Assembly (NCBI RefSeq): GCF_020404845.1
Contig: NZ_JAIOJZ010000059.1
Location: 1-43,300 of the forward strand
DNA length: 43,300 nucleotides
From: Streptomyces hyderabadensis
Lineage (GTDB): Bacteria; Actinomycetota; Actinomycetes; Streptomycetales; Streptomycetaceae
Reading direction: 5' to 3'
Shown in pieces: positions 15,401-23,180 of the stretch. How positions within the stretch are numbered: position 1 is the stretch's first letter; the number at the start of each line of letters is the position of its first letter. A program made the translations under genes and the position numbers. The notes below the pieces were generated by a model. The model did not search any database and had not been told where the DNA came from. It worked only from the letters and a program-made list of their open reading frames with translations.

Positions 15401-18400
15401 ATGTACGAGCTGTCCCGGGTCCGCCTCTACTCCATCGGACCCGCCGGTGCGCGCTACGCCGACACCGTGCTTGACCTGCGCGGTGTGGGCGAGCCCGTGC
15501 CCGACCCCGCGCCCACGCAGGCGGAGTTCTTCGAGGAGGAGCCCGTCGGACCGCCGCGCCGGCCCGCGCCCGCGGGCGTGCTCTTCCTGGAGAACGGCGG
15601 CGGCAAGTCCGTGCTCCTCAAGCTGATCTTCTCGGTGATGCTGCCGGGCCACCGCAACACCCTCGGCGGCGCCAGCTCCGGCGTGCTGCGCAAGTTCCTG
15701 CTCGCCGACGACTGCGGCCACGTGGCGCTGGAGTGGCAGCACGTGCAGACCGGCGAGTGCGTCGTCGTCGGCAAGGTCAGCGAGTGGCGCGGACGGCAGG
15801 TGTCGGGCGACCCGCGCAAGTTCGCCGAGGCCTGGTACTCCTTCCGGCCGGGCCCCGGACTGACCCTGGACAACCTGCCGGTCGCCGAGGCCACCGCCGT
15901 GCGCCCGCCCGTCGAGGGCGCCTCCGGAGCGCAGGGCAGGCGGCGCACCATGAAGGGCTTCCGCGACGCCCTCACCGAGGCCGGCAAGGCCTACCCGCAT
16001 CTGGAGGTGCACTGGGAGGAGATCCACGACCGCTGGATCGAGCACCTCGGCGACCTCGGACTCGATCCGGAACTCTTCCGCTACCAGCGCGAGATGAACG
16101 CGGACGAGGGCGAGGCCGCCGGTCTCTTCGCGGTCAAGAAGGACTCCGACTTCACCGACCTGCTGCTGCGGGCCGTCACCGACACCCGCGACACCGACGG
16201 CCTCGCCGACCTGGTCGGCGGCTTCGGCAACAAGCTGGGCCGCCGCGCCGAGCTGATCGCCGAACGCGACTTCACCGCCGGGTCCGTGGACCTCCTGGGC
16301 CGGATCGTCGAGGCCGCCGAGGCGCGCACCCGCGCGCGGGACATCCACACCGCCGCCGAACGCCGCACCAGGAACCTGGCCCGTCGGCTCACCGCCCGCG
16401 GCGGCCAGGAGCGGGTCCGGGCCTCCGACCTCGCCCAGCGGGTCACGGCCGCCGCGTACGCCGTCACGCACGCCGAGTCCGCCCGGGACCGCAGCGCCCT
16501 CGTCGCCGCCGAACTCGCCTACCGGCACGCCTCCCTGGCCCTGGCCGGCGCCGAGAAGTCCGCAGCCGCGCAGAAGCGCGAACTGGCCGAGGCCCGCACC
16601 CTGCACTCCGCCTGGCAGGCCGCCGAGGCCGTGCTGCGTCACCGCGCCGCCGCCGACCGCGTCGCCCGCGTGTCCGCCGCCATCCAGGAGGCCGAGCGGG
16701 ACGCGGCCCCCGCCCTCGCCGCCCGCACCAAGGCCGCCGTCGACCTCGTCCGCGCCCTGCACGCGGCGGCAGCGAAGGCCGAGGACCACGCCAACGAGGA
16801 GGAGGAGCGGTCCGCCGCGCTCCAGGAGGTCAGCGACACCGCCCACCGGGACTCCACCACCGCCGCCACCGAGGCACAGCGCGCCCGCAGCGAGGCCGGG
16901 CACCTGCGCCAGCGCCTCACCGAGGTCGAGCAGGAGACCGCCGAAGCCGTCCGCGCCGGCTGGCTGGACGACAGCACCCCCGACGCCGACCCGGCCCGTG
17001 CCGCCCTCGCCGCCAGCGACGCGGAGAAGACCACCGTCGCCGCCTGGGACACCGCCCGCGAGACGGCCCGCCGGGCCACCGAGCACGCCCGCGAGGCGGC
17101 CGCCGCCGAGAGCCGCGCCGAACTGACCGCGGCCCGCGCGGCGGACGCGGCCACCGCCGCCGAGCGGGCCCACCAGGGCGAGCGGCGCACCGCCGAGGCC
17201 CTGGCCGCCGAGGAACGGCTCGCCGAACTGCTCGGCCTGGCCACCGGGACCCGCCCGGGCATCCCCCAGCCCCGCCGGGACGCCGACCGCGAGGACCGGG
17301 ACGACGCTCCCACCGCCGCCGACGGCGCGCTGACCCCCGAGGACCTCGACCGCTTCGCCGACGAACTGCGCGAACTGCTCGACGGCACCGTCTCCTCCGC
17401 CGAACGCCAGCTGTTCGAGCTGCGCACCGCCGCGGCCGACGACTCCCGCATCCTCGGCGCGCTCGGCGACGGCGGACTGCTGCCGCCGGGACCGGACGTG
17501 CTGGCCACGGTCGAGTTCCTCGGCGAGCACGGCATCCCCGCCCTGCCCGGCTGGCGCTACCTGGCCCAGGCCGTCGACCCCGCCGACCACGCACGCGTCC
17601 TGGCCGCCCGCCCCGAGCTGGTCGACGGCGTCGTCATCACCGACCCCGACGCGCACACCCGCGCCCGCGAGGCCCTCGCCGACGCCGCCCTGCTGCCGCG
17701 CTCCGCCGTCGCCGTCGGCACGGCCGCCGCGCTGCTCGCTCCGACCCCGGCCCCCGACGAGACCGGCACCGGGGGCGTCTTCCTCGTACCGCCGAACCCG
17801 GCCATGCACGACGAGCAGGCCGCCGACGAGGAGCGGCACGCGCTGCGCGCCCGGGCGGCCGAGCGGGACGAGGAGATCCGCACCCTCGCCGCCCGCCTCG
17901 GCAAGGACCGCGAGCTGGCGGCCCGGCTCGCCTCCTGGCGCACCGGCTGCCCCGCCGGACGCCTCGCGGAGCTGGCCCGCACCGCCGAGGAGGCCCGCGC
18001 CTTCGCCGAGGAGGCCGAGGCCGAGCTGACCGAGGCCCGCACCCTGCGGGCCGAGGCCGACGAGAGCGCCGCCGAGGCCGTCCACCTGCGGGACGAGCGG
18101 CAGGAGGCCGCGCAGAAGGCCCGCCGCGCCGCCGACGCCCTCGCCGGACTCGCCTTCCGGCTGCGCGAACGTGCCGGGTGGCAGGCCAGACTCCGTGAAC
18201 TGGCCGACGAGGGCGCCGAGTCCGAGGCCCGCGCCCAGGCCTGCCTGGAGCGGGCCCGCGCCGCCGACGAGGACCGGCGCGCCGCCCAGCGTGCCGCCGA
18301 CGACGCCCGCCGCACCGCCCGCGCCCTGCGCGCCGAGCGCTCCGAGATCGCCGGGGCCCCCGACGACGTACCGGAGGAGGCACCCGGCAACGGCCCGGAG

Positions 18401-20074
18401 GCGCCGAAGGCGAAGGCGTCCCTGCCCGACCTCCGCGAGGCCTACCGCGCCGCCTCCCAGGTGTACGAGAAGGTCGGCGTCGGCGCCGACCTGCGCGCCG
18501 AACAGGCCCGCGCGGAGAGCGACGAGAGCGCCGCCCGCGCGGAGCTGGACCGGCTCAGCAACAAGGTCCGCACCCGCGCCGGACAGCTCCTCGAATCACC
18601 CGACGGCTCCGACGGCCCCTCCCGGCAGGCCGCCGCCGCCCGCGCCGAGGAGCTGGTGCAGCTCCTGGAGACCCGCATGTCCAGCGCGAGCGAACAGCTC
18701 GGCCGGCTGCGCGGCGAGGCCGAACGGCACGCACCCGAGGACGGCGACACCCACACCGACCTGCCCGACGACCTCCAGCCGCACGACACCGAGCACGCCC
18801 AGACCCTGCTGCGCACGGCGACCACCGAACTCGCCGCCCGCACCGAGGCGTTGGCCCAGGCCCGCGACGCCCACGCCGAACTCCTCGACGCGCACCGCGC
18901 CGCCGAGGACGCCGCCGGCGGCTTCGACGAGATCGCCGCGATGCTCCGCGACCTGCTGCGCGAACACGCCCCCGAGGAGGAGCAGGAGGAGCCCGAGCCC
19001 TACGCCGGCGACCTGGAGGAGGCCCGACGGTCGGCCGCCGAGGCCCGCCGCTCGCTGCGCGGCTGCGCCGCCGACCTGTCCGCCGCCGAGGCCGCCGTCC
19101 GCGAGGCGAGCGACGTCCTCGTCCGGCACGCCAACTCCACCCGCTACGAACAGGTCCGCACCCCCGCCCGCCAGCAGATCCGCGAACTGCCCGCCGCCGC
19201 GCTGCCCGAACACGCCGCCAAGTGGGCCGACGCCTTCGAGCCGCGGCTGCGCGTGCTCACCGACGAGCTGTCCCAGCTGGAGCGCAACCGCGACTCGATC
19301 GTGGACCGGCTGCGCGGCCTGGTCGAGTCCGCGCTGGCCACCCTCCGCTCCGCCCAGCGGCTGTCCCGGCTGCCCGAGGGGCTGGGCGAGTGGTCCGGGC
19401 AGGAGTTCCTGCGCATCCGGTTCGAGGAACCCGACCAGGCCACCCTCACCGAGCGGCTCGGCGAGGTCGTCGACGAGGCCACCCGCGCCGCCGTGAAGAA
19501 GAACTCCGACCTGCGCCGCGACGGCATGTCCCTGCTGCTGCGCGGAGTCGCCGCCGCCCTGCAGCCCAAGGGCGTCGCCGTCGAGATCCTCAAGCCCGAC
19601 GCCGTACTGCGCGCCGAGCGCGTCCCCGTCGGCCAGATGGGAGACGTCTTCTCCGGCGGCCAGCTGCTCACCGCCGCCATCGCCCTGTACTGCACGATGG
19701 CCGCGCTGCGCAGCAACGACCGGGGCCGCGACCGGCACCGCCACGCCGGCACCCTGTTCCTGGACAACCCCATCGGCCGTGCCAACGCCACCTACCTGCT
19801 GGAGCTCCAGCGGGCGGTGTCCGACGCGCTCGGCGTCCAGCTCCTGTACACCACCGGCCTGTTCGACACGACCGCGCTGGCCGAGTTCCCGCTGGTCATC
19901 CGGCTGCGCAACGACGCCGACCTCAGGGCGGGGCTGAAGTACATCAGCGTGGAGGAGCACCTGCGGCCGGGCCTGCCGCAGCCGACGCCGGCCGCCGAGG
20001 GGGAGGGCGAGGCGGTGCACAGCGAGATCACGGCGACCCGCATGTACAAACGCCCCGCCCAGTCGCCCGCGTAA
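15401..20074 (+). CDS. Giant SMC/MukB-like coiled-coil ATPase
   Basis: A 1557-residue ABC-type ATPase. The N-terminal head (1-270) has Walker A ENGGGKSVLLKL (64-75). Very long Ala/Glu/Arg heptad coiled coils span about 300-665 and 800-1330. Between them, about 667-800, is a globular hinge-like domain (around FLGEHGIPALPGWRYLAQAV). The C-terminal head carries the ABC signature FSGGQLLTA (S1418-Q1421) and Walker B TLFLDNP (D1455), followed by GVQLLYTTG, the switch region. The residue after the Walker B Asp is Asn1456 where SMC, MukB and JetC have the catalytic Glu. With the two upstream genes it should form a condensin-like DNA-entrapping or loop-extruding complex. RBS before ATG 15401 is weak. 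No nuclease or Toprim gene accompanies it. Confidence 0.8.
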   Translation: MYELSRVRLYSIGPAGARYADTVLDLRGVGEPVPDPAPTQAEFFEEEPVGPPRRPAPAGVLFLENGGGKSVLLKLIFSVMLPGHRNTLGGASSGVLRKFLLADDCGHVALEWQHVQTGECVVVGKVSEWRGRQVSGDPRKFAEAWYSFRPGPGLTLDNLPVAEATAVRPPVEGASGAQGRRRTMKGFRDALTEAGKAYPHLEVHWEEIHDRWIEHLGDLGLDPELFRYQREMNADEGEAAGLFAVKKDSDFTDLLLRAVTDTRDTDGLADLVGGFGNKLGRRAELIAERDFTAGSVDLLGRIVEAAEARTRARDIHTAAERRTRNLARRLTARGGQERVRASDLAQRVTAAAYAVTHAESARDRSALVAAELAYRHASLALAGAEKSAAAQKRELAEARTLHSAWQAAEAVLRHRAAADRVARVSAAIQEAERDAAPALAARTKAAVDLVRALHAAAAKAEDHANEEEERSAALQEVSDTAHRDSTTAATEAQRARSEAGHLRQRLTEVEQETAEAVRAGWLDDSTPDADPARAALAASDAEKTTVAAWDTARETARRATEHAREAAAAESRAELTAARAADAATAAERAHQGERRTAEALAAEERLAELLGLATGTRPGIPQPRRDADREDRDDAPTAADGALTPEDLDRFADELRELLDGTVSSAERQLFELRTAAADDSRILGALGDGGLLPPGPDVLATVEFLGEHGIPALPGWRYLAQAVDPADHARVLAARPELVDGVVITDPDAHTRAREALADAALLPRSAVAVGTAAALLAPTPAPDETGTGGVFLVPPNPAMHDEQAADEERHALRARAAERDEEIRTLAARLGKDRELAARLASWRTGCPAGRLAELARTAEEARAFAEEAEAELTEARTLRAEADESAAEAVHLRDERQEAAQKARRAADALAGLAFRLRERAGWQARLRELADEGAESEARAQACLERARAADEDRRAAQRAADDARRTARALRAERSEIAGAPDDVPEEAPGNGPEAPKAKASLPDLREAYRAASQVYEKVGVGADLRAEQARAESDESAARAELDRLSNKVRTRAGQLLESPDGSDGPSRQAAAARAEELVQLLETRMSSASEQLGRLRGEAERHAPEDGDTHTDLPDDLQPHDTEHAQTLLRTATTELAARTEALAQARDAHAELLDAHRAAEDAAGGFDEIAAMLRDLLREHAPEEEQEEPEPYAGDLEEARRSAAEARRSLRGCAADLSAAEAAVREASDVLVRHANSTRYEQVRTPARQQIRELPAAALPEHAAKWADAFEPRLRVLTDELSQLERNRDSIVDRLRGLVESALATLRSAQRLSRLPEGLGEWSGQEFLRIRFEEPDQATLTERLGEVVDEATRAAVKKNSDLRRDGMSLLLRGVAAALQPKGVAVEILKPDAVLRAERVPVGQMGDVFSGGQLLTAAIALYCTMAALRSNDRGRDRHRHAGTLFLDNPIGRANATYLLELQRAVSDALGVQLLYTTGLFDTTALAEFPLVIRLRNDADLRAGLKYISVEEHLRPGLPQPTPAAEGEGEAVHSEITATRMYKRPAQSPA

Positions 20075-20118
20075 CGGTGGACCGCACGTGAAGCCGGTGT
20101 GGAAATGAAGTGGAGGCG

Positions 20119-20141
20119 TTGTCGGAGGTTCCCCTTATGCT
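20119..20141 (+). promoter_or_regulatory. RecA-NDp/PafBC-like promoter upstream of the 328 aa gene
   Basis: TTGTCGGAG, 8 bases, TATGCT. This fits TTGTCRGTG-N8-TAnnnT with one mismatch (position 8). It lies in the 105 bp gap after the SMC-like gene. Transcription would start near 20148, giving a leader of about 30 bases with a GGGGAGGG RBS. It suggests a separate damage-responsive transcript beginning within the cluster. Confidence 0.6.
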
Positions 20142-20179
20142 GCTCCGGTTGATCAAGCGGCACCTGGGGAGGGCGCGAC

Positions 20180-21166
20180 ATGCTCGGCAAGCTGTTCGGC
20201 AAGACGGGGGAGAGACCGGCGGCGGATCCGAACGCCCTCCCCGCCCCGCGCGGGCGCAGGAACGGCACGTACCCGGTACGCGCCCTCGGTGACACGCGGG
20301 TGCTGGCACTGGTGGAGGCGGCCGACGCGGGGGACTGGGCCGGGGTGACGGCGGCGCTGAGCCCGTTCGACCTCGGCCGCGACCACCAGGTGCTCGGCGA
20401 ACTGGCCGACCTGGACGGTGTGCAGGACTGGATCGGCGGGGCCGTCGAGCAGGACGCGGAGCACCGGGCGACCGCGCTGCTGATATCCGGGGCGCGCCAC
20501 ATCGCCTGGGGCTGGGAGGCACGGACCGCCGAACGCGCCGTGAACGTCACGCAGGAGCAGTGGCGCCTCTTCCACGAGCGGCTCGAAATCGCCGAGGAGC
20601 AGCTGCTGCTCGCCGCCGAGCTGCGGCCGGACTGGATCACCCCCTGGTGCCGCCTCCTCACCTCCGCCCGCGGCATGTCGCTGCCGGACGACGTCAAACG
20701 CACCCGGTACGAGGCCGCGCTGCGCCGCGACCCGCTCGACCTGGAGACCCACCTGGAGCACGTGTCCCAGCTGCAGCCCCGGTGGGGCGGCGAACCGGGG
20801 GAGGCGATGGCGTACGCCCGCGAGGCGTTCAGCAGCGCACCCGAGGGGCACCGCCTCGGCTGCGTGGTGGCCATGGCCCACATCGAGGACTGGGTGGAGT
20901 CGGACAGCCCGAGCTGCCTCGATCTGCCGTACATCCAGAAGGAGCTGCGGGACGCGGCCAGGCACAGCATCCTCCACCCCGCCTACGAGCGCCGCCCGGG
21001 CTGGCAGCAGGACTTCAACACCTTCGCCATGGCCCTGTCGCTGGCCTCCGAGAGCATCGTCGCCCCGCGGGTCTTCCACGAGCTGGGCGGCGCCTACACG
21101 CCGTGGCCCTGGCGCTACATGGCACAGCCGGAGAAGGCCTACGCCCGCTTCCGCCGCCACGCCTGA
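20180..21166 (+). CDS. Conserved protein of unknown function, TPR-like helical
   Basis: A 328-residue soluble protein at ATG 20180 with GGGGAGGG 5-8 bases upstream. It is mainly alpha-helical. Segments such as RLEIAEEQLLLAAELRPDWI (about 134-153) and YEAALRRDPLDLETHLEHV (about 176-194) have TPR-like helix-turn-helix character with the usual RPD/DP ends. It carries many Trp and His in a conserved-looking centre (HIAWGWEA, WVESDSPSCLDLPY) but no catalytic motif I recognise. It follows the SMC-like gene in the place where Wadjet operons have jetD, but has no Toprim DxD or nuclease signature. It has its own damage-type promoter, and an Hsp90 gene follows. The function is unknown. Confidence 0.75.
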   Translation: MLGKLFGKTGERPAADPNALPAPRGRRNGTYPVRALGDTRVLALVEAADAGDWAGVTAALSPFDLGRDHQVLGELADLDGVQDWIGGAVEQDAEHRATALLISGARHIAWGWEARTAERAVNVTQEQWRLFHERLEIAEEQLLLAAELRPDWITPWCRLLTSARGMSLPDDVKRTRYEAALRRDPLDLETHLEHVSQLQPRWGGEPGEAMAYAREAFSSAPEGHRLGCVVAMAHIEDWVESDSPSCLDLPYIQKELRDAARHSILHPAYERRPGWQQDFNTFAMALSLASESIVAPRVFHELGGAYTPWPWRYMAQPEKAYARFRRHA

Positions 21167-21272
21167 ACCGGCCGGGCCGTACTCCGGCCGCCACGACGAA
21201 TGAACCGGCCGGGCCGTACTCCGGCCGCCGCCACGCCGATCCGGCCGGGCCGCACTCCGGCCTCCGGACGCC
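21164..21272. repeat. 33-39 bp GC-rich tandem repeat, three copies
   Basis: Units at 21164-21200, 21201-21239 and 21240-21272 share CCGGCCGGGCCGYACTCCGGCC. The first unit begins at the TGA of the 328 aa gene. The array occupies most of the gap before the Hsp90 gene; each unit contains the palindrome CCGGCCGG. Confidence 0.8.
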
Positions 21273-21330
21273 CAGTCCGGCGCCCCTCGCGCCCCTCACT
21301 CCTCCGCCACGCCACCCCCGGGACTGCCCG

Positions 21331-23178
21331 ATGACTCTGTCCGACGCTCCTTCGAACCCGGCCGGCGCCGACCGCACCTTCCAGGTGGATCTGCGCGGCC
21401 TCGTCGACCTCCTCTCCCACCACCTCTACTCCAGCCCCCGCGTCTACCTGCGCGAACTCCTGCAGAACGCGGTGGACGCGCTGACCGCCCGGCACAGCCT
21501 CGAACCGGCCGCCCCTGCGGGAGCCTTCGGCATCCGGCTGTACGCCGACGGCTCGGTCGTCCGGGTCGAGGACGACGGTGTCGGCCTCACCGAGGCCGAC
21601 GTGCACACCTTCCTCGCCACCATCGGCCGCAGCAGCAAGCGCGCCGAGCAGGTCGCCGAGCAACGCGGCGACTTCATCGGCCAGTTCGGCATCGGACTGC
21701 TCTCCTGCTTCCTGGTCGCCGACGAGATCCACGTCGTGAGCCGCTCCGCCCGCACCCCCGACGCACCCGCCGTGGAGTGGCGCGGACGCGGCGACGGCAG
21801 CTACACCATCCGCACCCTGCGTGCCTCCGCCCGGCCCCGGCCCGGTACCACCGTCACCCTGACGCCCCGCGCCGACGCGGGCGAGTGGACCCGGCCCACG
21901 CAGGTGCGGGCGCTGGCCCGGCACTTCGGCTCCCTGCTGCGGCACCCCGTGACCTTCGACGACGGCACGGGCGGTGCGGGCGCTCCCGTGAACCCCGAGC
22001 CCGCCCCCTGGGCGCGTACGTACCCCACCCCCGGGGCCCGCTCCCGGGCCCTGGCCGCGTACGGCGAGGAGGTCTTCGGGTTCACGCCGCTGGACACCAT
22101 CGAGCTGGACCTGCCGGCCGTGGGCCTGAAGGGCATCGCCTGCGTCCTGCCGCAGGGGGTACCGGCCGGCCGGCGCCACGGCCACCGCGTGCACGTCAAG
22201 GGCATGCTGCTGTCCGAGCAGGCCGAGGAGATCCTGCCCGAGTGGGCGTTCTTCGTCCGCTGCGTCGTCGACGCCGAGAGCCTGCGCCCGACGGCCTCCC
22301 GCGAGTCGCTGTACGAGGACGACACCCTCGCCGCGGTCCGCGACGCCCTCGCCGAGCGGCTGCGCGCCTGGATCGCCCGGGCCGCCGCCAGCGACCCCGA
22401 CCTGCTCGCCCGCTTCCTCCACGCCCACCACCTGGCCGTGAAGTCGCTCGCCGTGCACGACGACGAGATCCTGCGGATGCTGCTGCCCTGGCTGCCGTTC
22501 GAGACCACCGACGGGCACACCACCCTCGACGAGTTCGCCCGCACCCACCGCACCGTGCTCGTGACGTCGAGCGTGGAGGAGTTCCGGCAGGTCGCCGCGA
22601 TCGCCTCGGCCGCCGGGCTCGGCGTCGTCAACGGCGGCTACACCTACGACCGCGAACTGGTCCACCGGCTGCCCGAGATCAGGCCGGAGACCAGCGTCGC
22701 CGACCTCGACCCGGCGACCCTCACCGCCCACCTCGACCCGGTCGACCGGGAGACGGAACTCGCGGCGGCGGCCTATCTCGCCCGGGCCCGCGAGGCCCTG
22801 GCCGTCTTCGACTGCGACGTCGCGCTGCGCACCTTCCAGCCCGCCTCCGCCCCCGCCCTGCTCGTCGACAGCCGCGAGGCCCGGCACGAGCGCACCCGTT
22901 CCCAGCTCGCCCGGGAGCAGGAGGGCGGCCTGTGGGGCGACATCCTCGGCGCCCTGCGCCAGGAGGCCCCGCGCGCCCAGCTCATCCTCAACCAGCTCAA
23001 CCCGCTGGTCCGCACCGCCGTCGCCATCGACGAGCCCGAACTGGCCCGCACCAGCGCCGAAGCCCTCTACGGACAGGCGGCACTGCTGTCCCGGCGCCCG
23101 CTCAGGCCCGCCGAGTCGAGCCTCATCAACCGCTCCTTCCTCGACCTCCTCGCCCACGCCCTCCGCAAGGACAACTGA
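21331..23178 (+). CDS. Hsp90-family (HtpG-like) ATPase
   Basis: A 615-residue protein, close to HtpG length. The N-terminal GHKL ATPase domain (about 15-215) has all Bergerat motifs: RELLQNAVDA (E42, N46, D49), VEDDGVGLT (D82-G85) and GQFGIGLLSCFLVAD (117-131). The middle domain carries ASRESLYED, with R324 aligned to the catalytic Arg of the Hsp90 'SRE-LQ' loop. The C-terminal third (about 400-615) is helical and diverges from HtpG; it ends LRKDN, without the MEEVD tail. Chaperone activity in the cytoplasm is likely. It is separated by 2 bp from the TPR gene, indicating coupling. The start ATG 21331 has only a weak RBS. Confidence 0.88.
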   Translation: MTLSDAPSNPAGADRTFQVDLRGLVDLLSHHLYSSPRVYLRELLQNAVDALTARHSLEPAAPAGAFGIRLYADGSVVRVEDDGVGLTEADVHTFLATIGRSSKRAEQVAEQRGDFIGQFGIGLLSCFLVADEIHVVSRSARTPDAPAVEWRGRGDGSYTIRTLRASARPRPGTTVTLTPRADAGEWTRPTQVRALARHFGSLLRHPVTFDDGTGGAGAPVNPEPAPWARTYPTPGARSRALAAYGEEVFGFTPLDTIELDLPAVGLKGIACVLPQGVPAGRRHGHRVHVKGMLLSEQAEEILPEWAFFVRCVVDAESLRPTASRESLYEDDTLAAVRDALAERLRAWIARAAASDPDLLARFLHAHHLAVKSLAVHDDEILRMLLPWLPFETTDGHTTLDEFARTHRTVLVTSSVEEFRQVAAIASAAGLGVVNGGYTYDRELVHRLPEIRPETSVADLDPATLTAHLDPVDRETELAAAAYLARAREALAVFDCDVALRTFQPASAPALLVDSREARHERTRSQLAREQEGGLWGDILGALRQEAPRAQLILNQLNPLVRTAVAIDEPELARTSAEALYGQAALLSRRPLRPAESSLINRSFLDLLAHALRKDN

Positions 23179-23180
23179 CG

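Noticed and set aside
12786..21166. Classical Wadjet (JetABCD) defence operon
   Set aside because: The fourth gene (20180-21166) has no Toprim or nuclease motif and is TPR-like, so JetD is missing; a Wadjet label would be wrong on this evidence.
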